Source of the DNA: Aplectana chamaeleonis
Lineage: Eukaryota > Nematoda > Chromadorea > Rhabditida > Cosmocercidae
NCBI GenBank assembly: GCA_029168955.1
Contig: JAPDOI010000174.1
Coordinates: 1,319,503-1,383,502 of the forward strand
DNA length: 64,000 bases
Direction of reading: 5' to 3'
Below, piece by piece: positions 29,301-39,643 of the stretch (position 1 is its first letter; the number at the start of each line of letters is the position of its first letter). The notes beneath the pieces are model-generated. The model was given only the letters and a program-made list of their open reading frames with translations, had not been told where the DNA came from and ran no database searches. A program made the translations under genes and the position numbers.

Positions 29301-31197
29301 ATCCGCAGAGACGGTAGCTAAAGCCCTTTTTGTTCGGTGGATAGCTGAAGGCTGCAGGTGGCCGAAAACTATTTTGTCCGACAAAGGTAGTGAATTTGTG
29401 AACAGAGTAATGGAGGAAATCACGAGAATTACCAAAATTTCACATGTGACCACTAAAGGATACAATCCTCGCGAGAATGGGGTAACCGAGAGATTGAACG
29501 GTACAGTCGTAGCGATGTTAAAGCGGAGTACGGTGATACCGACGGAGTGGGACTCTAGACTGCCGTTCTGCATGATGGCATATAATATGATGCCGCACAG
29601 CGCGACAGGAGAGAGTCCATACTTCTTGTTGCACGGTATGGATCCAGTATTTCCGTCAGCAGTTATCCCGAATGGTGGAGTGAGTTGGTATGCAATGGAT
29701 AAAGCGTTGGATGAGTACAAGGCGGAAATACTGCAGGCGGTCTCTGAAACTCATGAGAGAGTAAGGGAGTACAATGACAGAATCAGGGAGAGAATGAAGA
29801 ACGAGTATGACAGAGCCAATAAGGTCGATAAGAAGGTATTTCCCAAGGTCGGTGACCGCGTTTATGTTCTGTTCCCGAATGAGAAGGCGAGGAATTCGCA
29901 CCCCAAGTTAGTAGGGGAGTGGGCTGGACCATTCAGAGTGATAGAATCCAGCCAAAATTCGGCTTTGGTGAGCAGAATAGGAGAAAATAGTGATCCTATC
30001 CGAGTACAATTCGATGCCCTGAGAGTAGTACCAAAAGAAATTTCAAACGAGAAAGTCGGTACTGAGACCAGTAGAGGACGTAGAGGGAGAAAGCCTAGAG
30101 TGAAAGTTTGTCGAATTTATGATTGTCATTCCAGAGGTGTCAACCTGAAGAACGCGGCAGACCGAGGGCACGTCATGTTCCAATGCATTGACGATTGCTT
30201 TGTGACGACCAAGCTGGGTGACATCGAAGACGTGCAGTTCCCGGGCGCATTTGCGAAGAAGGCGTTTGGAGATGTCTGGACCGCGTGGAAGACGACGTCC
30301 ATTTTCATCAGGAAGGAGCTCACCGTTTCCCAGAAAATCCAGATGTACAAGGAGCGCACTGTTTCGTTGAATGTCGAAGCACTAGTGAAGGTGCTAAAGC
30401 TGGCATATGCGGTGTGCACCGATTGGACGGAGTTCGTCGTATCAACTGCTGCGGTGTCGAAACATGAGACTCTCGATGGAAATTGTATCACCGATTTCTA
30501 TAAGAGGGCATTCGAGCAGCTGAAAGAAGAACTGGAGATGGAAGCCAGAGTGGCGAGGAAGCCGAAGCAGGGACCAACCGGGTTCGCTGCGCCTGATTCT
30601 GCTCTACTCATGGAACGAGATGGACCACGTGGCGGATTAATCACGAAGGTCACCTTGTCATACTCGTCGATGCTCGAGACGCTTCGTAATTGGAGTACAT
30701 TTGGAGTATGGATTCTGGTGTTCCCAGTGGAGGGAAAAAGCGATAAGTCGGTGTTCGAAGAGATCGTGAAGCTGGTTCGAGCCCATTTCGAGGAAGGTGG
30801 TCGAGTGATCACAGTTTGGACGCCTGTCACGTCTCGCAACCTGGTGAAGTGGCAGTCGATGATAGATTTGTGGAGGACACTAGATGCTGCCTTTCTGAGA
30901 TTTGCGGGTCCAGATCAGTTGGTGGTTACTTCCTCTACTAGAATGATTGAGGGGAAATTGTTCTGTGAAGCCGGATGTCCGGAAAGTTGTGCTCAGTTTT
31001 ATAAGACTTATGGTGGGGTAGCGGCGGCGAAAACACTCTATGAAACTGTTCGTCGTCGAGTTTCGCAGATTGAGCTTCCTAAGCTACTGGACTTGTCGAT
31101 GAGGACATCGACTCCCGCGAGGGGGGACGTGTCGGAGAGAGTGGAGGGAAGATCGGCGGTGTTTGATCGGGCGCCGCTGAAGCGAAGAGCGGTGTAG
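26386..31197 (+). CDS. Gypsy pol-like polyprotein with short gag-like N terminus and a long C-terminal extension
   Basis: 1603 codons. Residues 1-85 are coiled-coil-like; no zinc knuckle is seen. A protease-like region follows, with DSVA at 91-94 where D-S/T-G is expected, and ILIGTNALNRLG downstream. RT spans about 350-530 with YIDD at 499-502. RNase H has CTDAS at 652-656. The integrase has the HHCC finger (His871, His878, Cys908, Cys911) and D939, D999, E1035. An SH3-like segment near 1160-1215 is followed by about 380 residues with no domain I recognise. The last 22 codons lie in the 3' LTR. Confidence 0.95.
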   Translation: MVVNNEAMDLQENAEPESQVGVEDSQYSLTRVTRQRCMEIMGRCQGKVKELLEAAGLAKKKRLEIEKELEDSGREIQDVLSQLIKPQGLLDSVAQDRGYAIDSLKLVRQSLLKPVYDASNNRMEFLAAVHIEVELEGGNVCTVPFHIAPSKDSEILIGTNALNRLGVCVSIGGQHGARKECGSEERKVAVVRRAYVPPHDSALVSVRCLGGEDPEGDCVIWPSKQGIAAGVFRIQEQETVLPVTNSSDEPMMLRQGEEVGYWDTDKWHQKWEDLDALMLESGEVPLDVKDRLEKLSGLILDNSEGEELDPEIRSLLEDYSDAFSVSDRELSQTDVVEMTIDTGDSPPIKMKTRPVPLGVREKLKSLLADLLERNIIERSKSDWAFPIVLVEKKDGSIRLCVDYRELNKIIKLDAYPLPSMEAVLQSLSGKKFFSTLDLCSGYWQIPLAEEAKEKSAFTTPEGLFQFTVTPFGLSTSPPVFQRMMNTVLEEVLGAEVFCYIDDIMVCTDTKERHIELLAEVFSRLRKAGLRLKAQKCFLLRKEVEFLGHVIDGEGVHMNPVKVAAIRNYPAPRNAKELRTFLGMASFYRKFCLGFSKHAGCLFSLTSPKSKWSWQKEHQEAFDRMKTMIMSAPVLKQPDVIGARDGSKPFVICTDASTEGLGAVLSQVGEDGQMHPIFFASKSLSKAERRYHVTDLEALAVVFAVRRFHMFIYGLHTVVMTDHQPLMALFKRSNVSARVLRWSLELQRYKLEIQYLKGKANVVADALSRGTVASTTEDSLEGLNEAVVNSVSTRVDSKWMVELRKEPYLGDVVRWVEEGKWEQVIRIPGERRPLRMADFVIEDGELKIYLEDGKTALVVPQKFRYEVFHEAHSGLFAGHFSANKLLMRLRKEVYWPGMAQDVYKWTKGCQMCFVHNPRETLVPPLKPIITSKPYEVIGVDVLELGPTKSGNRYAVTVIDHFSKFAAAYPVPDKSAETVAKALFVRWIAEGCRWPKTILSDKGSEFVNRVMEEITRITKISHVTTKGYNPRENGVTERLNGTVVAMLKRSTVIPTEWDSRLPFCMMAYNMMPHSATGESPYFLLHGMDPVFPSAVIPNGGVSWYAMDKALDEYKAEILQAVSETHERVREYNDRIRERMKNEYDRANKVDKKVFPKVGDRVYVLFPNEKARNSHPKLVGEWAGPFRVIESSQNSALVSRIGENSDPIRVQFDALRVVPKEISNEKVGTETSRGRRGRKPRVKVCRIYDCHSRGVNLKNAADRGHVMFQCIDDCFVTTKLGDIEDVQFPGAFAKKAFGDVWTAWKTTSIFIRKELTVSQKIQMYKERTVSLNVEALVKVLKLAYAVCTDWTEFVVSTAAVSKHETLDGNCITDFYKRAFEQLKEELEMEARVARKPKQGPTGFAAPDSALLMERDGPRGGLITKVTLSYSSMLETLRNWSTFGVWILVFPVEGKSDKSVFEEIVKLVRAHFEEGGRVITVWTPVTSRNLVKWQSMIDLWRTLDAAFLRFAGPDQLVVTSSTRMIEGKLFCEAGCPESCAQFYKTYGGVAAAKTLYETVRRRVSQIELPKLLDLSMRTSTPARGDVSERVEGRSAVFDRAPLKRRAV

Positions 31198-31800
31198 GGG
31201 TGCTATGACCTACAATAATCGGCGCGGCGGGGAGAGCGCGGCGCGGTTGCGTGGCGGCCAGAGCCGTATTTAAGGAGAGGTTTGCTGTCCTGAAGGACAG
31301 CCGTTCCTGCCATAGCCTTCGAGGCTATTTTCTTCTTTCTTGTGTTGTGGGGGGTCTCGTTAGCCTGGCTGGCGTAGGGATTCCTGCCAGAACACTCCAT
31401 TTGGCCTGTGTGGCCAACTCTTAGTGTTCTTTTCTCCGTGGGCCTTGGTGGCCAATTCTTCTGTGGGGTTTTTTGGGTGCCTTCGTGGCAATCCTAGTGG
31501 ACTTCTTGAGGGCTCCGTGCCAGTTATTGCTGAGTGGCTAGGGTGGAACTAAGTAGGCCGAGTCCACCGTCTGGGGAGTCAAATCCATTCACTGCTGGTC
31601 CTCGTTTCTCCGTGCCCGTCGATCGTCTGGGTCAACCTCTCCACTCTCATCCCGTAAAGCTCCAGTGATACTTTTTCTAGGTTCATTGTTAAATTTTGTG
31701 TTTCAAATAAATCATTATAATTTTTCTCGTTCTGTTAATTGGTGCCGTTAAACGGTGGATATTGATCAGTGTGTGCCTAACCTTTCATCATTACCCCACA
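31130..31800 (+). repeat. 3' LTR
   Basis: 671 bp, TGTCGGAG to CCCCACA. It contains the stop codon of the polyprotein (31195-31197) and is followed by target duplication GTCA. Confidence 0.97.
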
Positions 31801-31809
31801 GTCATTAAT

Positions 31810-32303
31810 TTCACTGATTGATTGAATTTCTTCGATCATCCGCGAGGCTATGCACTATGAACAGAATCGCTGCCGCTGCTACATCGCTGCAGCAGCGGGT
31901 GTGAAATAGCTGCGATGAAAAACAGCAGCGATGCAGTCAAAACTAGGCTTAAGACAAGCTTGAGGAGGTATATGTTTACATGCAGGGCAGGCTTAAACTT
32001 TTTAAGCCTAAAGTACACCGCCTCACCAACCATATTTACATACGGCTCGTTCAAACGTACGGCTGGTGCAAAATTATTGGCTTTCTAGATGTGTATTAAT
32101 TCTAGTTTTACACCATTATTGTAGCTTTTTATCACACGCTTGTCTTTAACGTAATAAATGAAATGAAAAATGAAATTCTGCAGATGCGCGTACGCAGCAT
32201 TGTAGGTACGCAAAAGCGCGTGGAAATTTTCGCAGCAGCGACAGCTCCGTCGCCGTGTCCGCCGCCGCCGACCGGCTGTCGCTGGAGTATACCAGTGACC
32301 TAA
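31810..32303. repeat. GC-rich repeat with a Harbinger-like right end
   Basis: Runs of TCGCTGC and GCAGCGA words. It ends in GGAGTATACCAGTGACC followed by TAA, the complement of the end seen at 23923. The matching left end was not identified; the gypsy element appears to have inserted within this repeat region. Confidence 0.45.
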
Positions 32304-32889
32304 TACAATCTGATCGTGCGTCCAGTATGGCCACGATAGAAGTTATTCCAAAGTTATAAGGAATGAGTTCCATACCCGAACTGACTTCTTGACTCTAAAA
32401 ATTCCTATAGAATAATTCAATTAATAATGATTTAACAGACCGAAAATCCATCAATATTACCCACCTGTAGAGCGCGGTTGCGGAAAAAGATTTGGGACCA
32501 TATGAATCGCTTATATTCACGAGCTTTTCTAGGTAATCTCTAAAATATATTGAACCCGTACCTCACAATACGGCCTGCTCCGTTCGACTTGTTTTTACAC
32601 GATTGGCAGGTTTGGAGCAGTTACGAATGGTCACCAGAGTAAAACCATTACTATTTCAACTCATGGATTCCAATCATGTTTTATTTTGCTCCGTCCTTAA
32701 TTACTTCGAGAGATCCCCACCTTATATCTCGCGCAATTTCTTCCAAACATGCGGAAATTCTCATGCACATTGTCAGAAACCCTCCGTAATCTGCCAAAAT
32801 TTCCCATAGCCTCCACCCGATAAGACCCCCCCTTTGCCAAATGGGAAGAATCTCTGGCCTAGAAAGAGAACATCCAAGAAGGATCCGAG

Positions 32890-33273
32890 ATGCTCAACCT
32901 GCGCGTGGTGGATCTGTGGAGTCGACTACCAAGCCGGCTCAACAACCGAGCATCAACTACTCCACAAGTTTTTTCGAAATGGGAGTGTAAATGGCTGGCT
33001 GATGCACTCCTTCATATCCTACTGTTACGAGCTGGCATTGAAAGGAACCCGGGACCGCGCAACAAGAATCCGCGATATCCCTGCTGTCATTGCGGAGTAT
33101 CTGCTCAACATGCAAGTATCCAGTGCGGTGGCTGTCTCGGCTGGGTGAACTTCAAATTTTCGGGGTTAACCAGCTACAATGACTACTCTGATGCTTACGG
33201 TTGTAATTCTTGCTCAATTTCTCCTCCCACTGTTCCTCTACATAGTCTAAACATTTTTTCAACTCAACATTAA
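32890..33273 (+). pseudogene. Copy C ORF, N-terminal part with 2A-like motif and zinc finger
   Basis: A hydrophobic LLHILLLRA stretch is followed by GIERNPGP, then a Cys/His finger (CCHCG, CGGC, GWVNF, CNSC) in which the PHD histidine position reads Asn. The frame is lost at about 33260 at a T run. Confidence 0.82.
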
Positions 33274-33274
33274 T

Positions 33275-35815
33275 GGCCGACGTGTCAAACTTGCCGAACT
33301 TACATTGTAAATAGAACGCTTTCAACCTGATGTTATCCTTCTGCAGGAGACAAAACTTAGCGCATTATCCCCCTCCCTACCCCGCTTACCCGGTTATACG
33401 TCGTACCACATCCCTCTCACGGTCTCAACATTTGTAAAAACATCTAATCCTTCTCACCTTATTGTACTTCCAAATGATAATGATAATGTTGTTGAATGTC
33501 TTGGAGTTCACATTGTAATGCAAATTTGTCCACTAGATATTGTCAATATTTATATCCCTCCTTCCACTTCGTGTCCCTATTCGTTTGATCCCACTCCCTA
33601 TTTACACAATGTTCACTCTGTGCTTTCGTCTCAATCGGTTGTAATAGCTGGTGATTTTAATGCTCACTCGCCTTCCTGGTTCTCCTCATTAGATCCTGAT
33701 GAAAGGGGTGAACTTCTTGAACTCCTTGCTGATGATTGTGACCTGGTTCCTATTAATGAGGATGCTCCAATTCGTCTTCCATCGACTGGTAGGCCCTCTT
33801 CACCGGACATCACATTTGTATCCTCCTGTCTTGCCATGTGTAACTGGTCTACTGCTGTGGCTATGTCAAGTGATCATATTCCTTTATGCACATTACTGGA
33901 TCTTTCTCTTAATAGTCAACTTGCTCCTTTCACAGGTTCCCGTAGCAAAACCTACACCAATTATCGTAAGGCTATCTGGATTCGTTATAAGGAGGAGTTA
34001 CTCAGCCGGGCTGCCAACTACCCGCTAACAGGCACTGTGCACGATAAGGAGAAGTTCATCGTCGAAACCATACGCAGTGCCTCAAGAGCTGCCATCCCAA
34101 GCGGTCGTGTTGGAACATTCCACCCTAATGTACCAAAGGAAGCGCTGGAGCTCATTAAGCGACGTGACGACCGACGCAGAGAAGATCCTTCCGACCCGTC
34201 CATATCGCAACTGTCTGAGGAGATAACCACATTGCTAAATGATTTCAAGCAGAAACGATGGAGAGAATTCACTGATTCAATCAACTTCGCCACTGACGCA
34301 AAGAAAGCATGGAACATCCTTAGGAGGTTGTCTGGCAAAAAGATAGCTGCAGAAAGAAATGCACTTGAATTCCCTTCGGGTGAATATCATTATGGCTACA
34401 AAGCAGCCTGTCAAATGGGAAAGCTCTTTGCTTCAGCAATTTCGCGTCGGGACCGTAGTCACAGATGCACTTTGCGCGCCATCAGGAAACTCAATCGTCA
34501 TAACGTTCCTGTTATTACTACTTCTGCAATCTCGGACATCATCAAATCGCTGAAGAATTCGAGGGCTGAAGGACCAGACGGCATCTCAGCCGTTCATCTT
34601 AAGCACCTGCCGGAGCAGTACATGGAACTACTAAGTGACCTCCTCTACTCATCTTTAAGCACTGGTATCATTCCTGCACGCTGGAAACAAGCTATTGTTC
34701 TTCCCATTCTCAAGCCAGGAAAACCGCAAGAGAAAGCAACCTCACACCGGCCAATTTCCCTACTCTCCCCAATCGCTAAGTTAGCGGAAAAAGTCATCAA
34801 TCCGCATCTTCAAGAAGCTCTGCGGCATAACGTACATCAGCACGGTTTCAAAAAAGCACACTCCACCACCACGGCGCTGACGTCCATAACTGAACACATC
34901 ATTGCCGGCTTCAACATGAAGGCCCCTGCCGGAAGAAGCCTCATAGTAGCAGTTGACCTGACTGCAGCATTCGACAACGTCAGCACTCCTCTGCTTTCAA
35001 AATCGATACTGGACTCTGACATGCCTGACTGGTGCAAACGTTGGGCCAACAGCTTCATCAAAAATCGCTCCATCCGCGTGAAATTTGACGAGCACATGTC
35101 TACTTCGATTCCCCTCAAGGCAGGCGTCCCTCAGGGTGGAGTACTATCACCTAGCCTATTTTCGTTGTACCTGTCTGATATTCCCGTGCCTCCACCCAGC
35201 TTCCACTTATGCCTATATGCAGATGACATCACGATTATTTCCACTGACCCATTCATCGACCAAGCTACTGTGGAGATGAACAAATACCTCTGCAGCCTGG
35301 CAGAATATCTTGAATCGAAGCAACTGAAGGTCTCTGCAGCCAAGTCCAGCGTTACTCTATGCACTACTGCAACTGCTGAGCACCAACTTCATCCTAAAGT
35401 ACTTTGGGAAGGTAATCAGCTGCCCTTGTCCAAGCATCCTCGTCTACTTGGAGTTTTTCTGGATCCCTCATTGCGTTTCCATGAAAACACCCGTATCCGA
35501 GCTGCAGCAGCCAACACGCGCAACAACATCCTCCGTGCTCTGGCTGGCACCACATGTGGCAGCGCAAAGGAGGTTCTACGCACTACGTACAAGGCCATGA
35601 TACAGCCAACTCTGGAATATGGAGCCCCAATATGGTCTAGACACTTGTCGGACGCCTCTTGGAGCAAACTACAAAGAGTTCAAAATACAGCTCTGTGTCA
35701 TCACAGGCCGTCCAAGATCTACACCTGTATCGCACCTTCATCAAGAATGCGCAGTACTTCCAGTGAAGCAGCACTGCCAGTTGCAGTCACAACAGTTCCA
35801 TATTGGCATAGTTAA
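33275..35815 (+). pseudogene. Copy C ORF, endonuclease and reverse transcriptase
   Basis: Starts in the homologous frame with INGRRVKLAEL and one TAA, then LLQETKLSALS. The open part from 33518 has VIAGDFNAHSPS, SSDHIPL, the RT motifs DLTAAFDNVS, GVPQGGVLSPSLFSLYL and the catalytic YADD. The frame is lost at about 35690 within QNTAL. Confidence 0.88.
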
Positions 35816-36450
35816 GAATGCCGCCCATCCCAATTATTCACTTCTATCATCGGAACCTCAACACCGTAATATTCGCACACCACTGCATACTGCTATCTCT
35901 ACCACTGATCGTCAAAAGTGGGCTACTCACACGAAAGAGACTGCAGCAAATGGAGCACACCAGATTTGTATCCGAATACTTGTCCTGTACTCCTCCTAAC
36001 CCCATTCTTAGTGACGTGCCGCCCAAGGTCGATGAAAGTGAGAAGAACCTGCCCAGACGCTCTCGCGCGACTTTGGCGGGCCTACGATGCGGTCATTCTT
36101 CGTATTTGAAGGCCTGCGTACATAGGATCGATGATTCGGTCCCTGATATATGTCCTGACTGTCAATGTACAGGGCATGATTCACTTCATTTATTTTCATG
36201 CCCAGCAAAACCAACCTCTCTCTCTTCTTCTTCTTCTTCTTTGCAGCCACATTGAGGGTTTTGTCATAGGTTGAGGAACTGGGCGACCAGTAACGGATTC
36301 GTCCATAAGTCCATTACGGTCAGCGTGGTAGGTCTCTCCGGACAGTTGAATAAATGTGCGGTATCGACCTCTCTCTCTGCTCATGATATGTGGAAGAAGC
36401 CGTGTGACGTCGCCGCCTTTTTGGGCCTAAGAGAAGAAGCTCCGATGCGG
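35690..36450 (+). pseudogene. Copy C C-terminal Cys/His region
   Basis: Frame fragments carry HLHQECAVLPVKQHCQL, MEHTRFVSEYLS, RCGHSSYLKACVHRID, CPDCQCTGHDSLHLFSCP and, after the nested insertion, HDMWKKPCDVAAFLGL. The frame change seen in A/B near QKAF is not shared here; the break lies further downstream, before MEHTRF. Confidence 0.78.
36226..36366 (-). mobile_element. 141-bp LINE 3'-end fragment nested in copy C
   Basis: Reverse-oriented 3' end of the A/B family (tail, GGCTGCAAAG, and the codons for LWTNP). It is flanked by the 12-bp duplication ACCTCTCTCTCT at 36214-36225 and 36367-36378. Removing it and one duplication joins the copy C frame. Confidence 0.9.
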
Positions 36451-36571
36451 CTGATAAGAAGAAGAAGAAAACATCCAAGAAAGCGTTGTAGTTGCAAATT
36501 TTTAGCGGGCGAATCGGGGCGCGGCCCTGTTCTACGTATCCTCTATTTCGAAGTGAAACTTTCCGCTGTCC

Positions 36572-36700
36572 ACTGAGTGTGTGTGCGCGTGTATGCTGCG
36601 TCTCCTTCTCCCACACACACTTTGCTGTCTCTCCTCTCGCACCGCACAAGCAAGCTAAGGAGAAAAAAACTAAATTTGCCTCCCAAATAAAGAATATCTA
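36572..36700. repeat. Dispersed repeat family (CTGCGTCTCCTTCTC), copy 1
   Basis: Shares GCTGCGTCTCCTTCTC, a CACACTTT-TC-GTCTC segment, a CCGCACAAGC segment and an AAATTTGCCTCC/AAGTTTGGCTCC segment with 38240-38366 and, more weakly, 59034-59146. Confidence 0.6.
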
Positions 36701-36908
36701 ATTTCTTCGAGATCTCCAGCCAGCACGTTTTTTTCAGTTCGAACGTAAATTTACATTGAAATCTAACATGCTGCATTCGTTTGCGTTCAGGGTCATCCAA
36801 TTTTGTGGTAAATTACCTTCGGAAATCGTTGTGACCGAATATTTTTCGATTTTTAAAACTGGCTGTCCCACTTCAGTCTCAGTTTAATGCATGGGGCGCA
36901 TGGAATAA

Positions 36909-37205
36909 GGCCACTGAAATAGTTCAGCGAGACCCGGTCGCGTCGCTCTGCACAGGCTGTAATGAGTCGAATATGTATTGATCCCCGAGTGGTGTCGGCA
37001 AACATGTTATTACTTGTTATTTCTTGATAGAAATCGGTGATAGATATGCAGGCAATTCATTACAACGAGAGTGGTTAGTTACTTGAAGCCTTCAAGTAAC
37101 TTACTTTCATTTTTCTGAGATGCCGTTGATCCTATGCAGGTCCCGCCACAAATTGTGCTAAACCTCATGACTCGCCAATGACAGCGACGAAGTATACCAT
37201 TGACC
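36909..37205. mobile_element. PIF/Harbinger-like MITE, 297 bp
   Basis: The ends are GGCCACTGAAATAG and, complemented, GGTCAATGGTATAC, with TAA to the left and TAG to the right. The inner ends carry the GCGAC-type motif of the 23923 element. Confidence 0.55.
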
Positions 37206-37614
37206 TAGGGGCTCTCTACACACAAAGAAAAGAGTCCCACTTTTGCAGTTCGACAAGTCACGCTACTAAATTCGAACAAAGTAGCCCCGAGTGGAACCAG
37301 CGCAGCAAAAGGAGAGGCAGCTCCTCAATCGGTGTAAAGAGCCCGCTACTCTTCCGAAATAGACGACCCAATCTGGTAAAAGGGGTTTTCGCATGCAGCT
37401 ACAGGATCCCTTTGTCATGTTTTTTGCTTCTAAACATGTAGAAGTACAGAGCAATATGTAAAATTTATGCGTAGAACACATATGAAACACCAAGAAAATC
37501 CAACTCTTTCAGGTGGGTCGTCTATTCCGAAAGAGTACCAAGAGCCCCATTTCGAGAGCGGATGGCCGCACTTTCTGCTGAAACCTTAAATACAGGGTGC
37601 TCTGATTCGCATAA

Positions 37615-38137
37615 GGCCATTGTTATACTCTGCCACAGCCCTGTCGCGGCCGCAGACCAGAGCGACAAGTCGATGAGGGTCAGCTTTGCTAAGCCGTACA
37701 TCAGGCCAACTTACGTCTGACTCGCGCTATCGCCCGCGCAGTTGCAGACGAATCAAAAACCCGGAATCAGCAGCAAATCAGTTCAGTTTCAGTTCTAAAA
37801 AGAGGCTGGCTTCAAGATTTAAAAATTTTATATATGATGAAGACACCAGGATAGAAAAGAAAAAAAGAACTACAAAAATGATGAAAAACAGAGGAAACAC
37901 GCACTAGACTAATTACTCCATCGCTGTAGCGGGCACCGGTCGCAGTGCGGCGCACAGCGACCGATTGCCGCTCGGTTTTAGCTTTTGAATATATACCACC
38001 CATCTGCAACCCTGCGACGCGACCGGCGCATGCAGTGCTCCCGCGACAGCTCTTTTCATTGTGACGGTGTGGGCCCCGACAAGATTCGTAACAGATGAGC
38101 GAAACTGTCGCGGTCACATACTGGATGTAGAGTGGCC
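37615..38137. mobile_element. PIF/Harbinger-like MITE, 523 bp
   Basis: The left end GGCCATTGTTATACTCTGCC is preceded by TAA. The right end complement GGCCACTCTACATCC is followed by TAT. Interior CTGTCGCGG-type motifs match the family. Confidence 0.55.
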
Positions 38138-38239
38138 TATGTTTTATTTGTTTGTTGTCCTGTTTGCCTGCGTGCTCAGATTGTGGTACTTGATCAACTT
38201 CACATATCCTCTTTTTCGGAAAGAAATTTACTGCTGTCG

Positions 38240-38366
38240 ATCGTGTGCATATGCGCGCATACGCTGCGTCTCCTTCTCACCACACTTTCTCGGTGTCTCC
38301 CCATCGCTCCGCACAAGCGCGCTAAGGAACAGAGTAAGTTTGGCTCCGAAACAGAGGATATATTCG
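38240..38366. repeat. Dispersed repeat family (CTGCGTCTCCTTCTC), copy 2
   Basis: See copy 1 at 36572; identical over GCTGCGTCTCCTTCTC and similar over about 120 bp. Confidence 0.6.
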
Positions 38367-38515
38367 GTATGTTTCTTTATAGCAAAATAAAACTATTGAA
38401 TTAAAACAGATCTTTACGTAACTGAAAGTAAAAAACGGAGAGACACCCACCACGGACTCCTGACGGTGCGGGTACATTGTTGGCTCCATCTTGTGGACTG
38501 CAGTAAGGACGTCGT

Positions 38516-38857
38516 GTGGACGCGTTCCTTGAGCGAGAAAGCTCATCTCGCGACGATGAGGCACATGACCCCAATCGGGTTCCGTTATTCATGCAGATTG
38601 TGCCGTGGAAAGTCGGTCCAGCTCCACATCAAATTCCGTTCAATCCGAAGCTTAAAATGAACAGTTTGAAATCACGCAAAGGCGAAGACGCTCGCGAATA
38701 CGTGAACACAATGGCCTGTGGATGCAAGCCCGTAACGATAAAAACCTGCGGGCCTGCCCCGATTCACAGTACCCCTGCTCTTGACGGGACCGACATGGGG
38801 CGTGGCGCAAATGCGACCATGGCTTCATATCATACTCACGCGACCATGGATTCATAA
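38516..38857 (+). CDS. Unrecognised 113-codon open frame
   Basis: Open frame with a plausible composition (PLFMQIVPWKVGPAP, NSLKSRKGEDAREY) but no recognised domain, no clear splice context and a repetitive CATGG-rich end. May be chance or a decayed exon. Confidence 0.2.
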   Translation: MDAFLERESSSRDDEAHDPNRVPLFMQIVPWKVGPAPHQIPFNPKLKMNSLKSRKGEDAREYVNTMACGCKPVTIKTCGPAPIHSTPALDGTDMGRGANATMASYHTHATMDS

Positions 38858-38869
38858 TCCATGTCGGTC

Positions 38870-39440
38870 TCGCGAAGAACAGGGCTACTGTAGACCAGGG
38901 ACAGACCTGTAGATTTTGACCGTTACTGATTTGTGGTTTAAACCGTAGTGGATAGGTTTTTAAGGGAACACAATTCGGTACTGATTTATCTAGATTACTG
39001 AGTGGCAACTTCGAGGATTAAGGGCAGAATTCGAACAAGTTTTGACGCAAACGACTACGATAATCAAGTTGGAAGCCGAGGCTCGTAGAAGTGTAGCTGT
39101 TTCTGACAAGAATATCTGAGAGTCGGACGAGCTCTATGCACTTTACAGCCGCTAACAATTAGCTTCGAGCAATAATCAGCCCAACTAAAACCTGTGGTAC
39201 CAGAAACCCAAAATATTGTTCTCGTTTCGAGAAACACGATAACACATAATGGGGGGTTGTCGATGAAAAATTTCGCGCCCACGAGCAGAATTCGTCCACC
39301 AGAGATTCCGACCCCGTTGGGAACTTACGGGAGAGTTTCGCAACGACATTAAATCGTGCGTGCAAAATCTTCCTTCGACCTGCCCCCCCCCCGAATTTTA
39401 TGTATAAATTTCCAAAAGATGGATTGCAATGGCTCTGTCC
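38870..39440. other. No gene recognised
   Basis: No convincing ORF, RNA or repeat structure seen in this stretch. Confidence 0.45.
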
Positions 39441-39441
39441 T

Positions 39442-39643
39442 CGGTGCTATGTGGGAAGGGGGGGGGCACTATGGCGCGATGGACTTGGCCACGCCCCACG
39501 CCCATTTTACTGTGCCGTACTAAATTTGAGCACCTACCCGGGGTTTCCCTCCCCTGCCAAAATCAGGAGAGTCATTGCGGCACGGAAAAATGGGCGTGGT
39601 CTAGTGCGATACAACAGTGGCCCCCCCTTCCCACATAGCACCC
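39442..39643. mobile_element. MITE with CGGTGCTAT ends, copy 2
   Basis: Inverted ends CGGTGCTATGTGGGAAGGGG around the same core as copy 1 (GAGCACCTACCCGGGG). Confidence 0.82.

Larger units (their letters stand above)
25437..31804 (+). mobile_element. Ty3/gypsy LTR retrotransposon, complete with both LTRs
   Basis: 6360-bp element (25441-31800) bounded by the 4-bp duplication GTCA at 25437-25440 and 31801-31804. The two LTRs are 671 bp each; I count two differences by eye. A primer-binding-site-like TGGGGGCCGAACC starts right after the 5' LTR at 26112, and a purine tract GCGAGGGGGGACG lies right before the 3' LTR. Domain order protease-RT-RNase H-integrase places it in Ty3/gypsy. Confidence 0.97.
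32881..36469 (+). mobile_element. LINE copy C, full length, diverged relative of A/B
   Basis: Starts GGATCCGAGATG and ends CTGATAAGAAGAAGAAG. It is flanked by an exact 12-bp duplication AACATCCAAGAA at 32869-32880 and 36470-36481. Same domain plan as copy B but clearly a different subfamily at the protein level. The ORF is broken by several frameshifts and a TAA, and a 141-bp LINE fragment is inserted near its 3' end. Confidence 0.93.

Noticed and set aside
30070..31129. Envelope-like third ORF in the gypsy element
   Set aside because: The segment is in frame with pol and shows no signal peptide, no transmembrane helix and no cleavage-site pattern that I can see.
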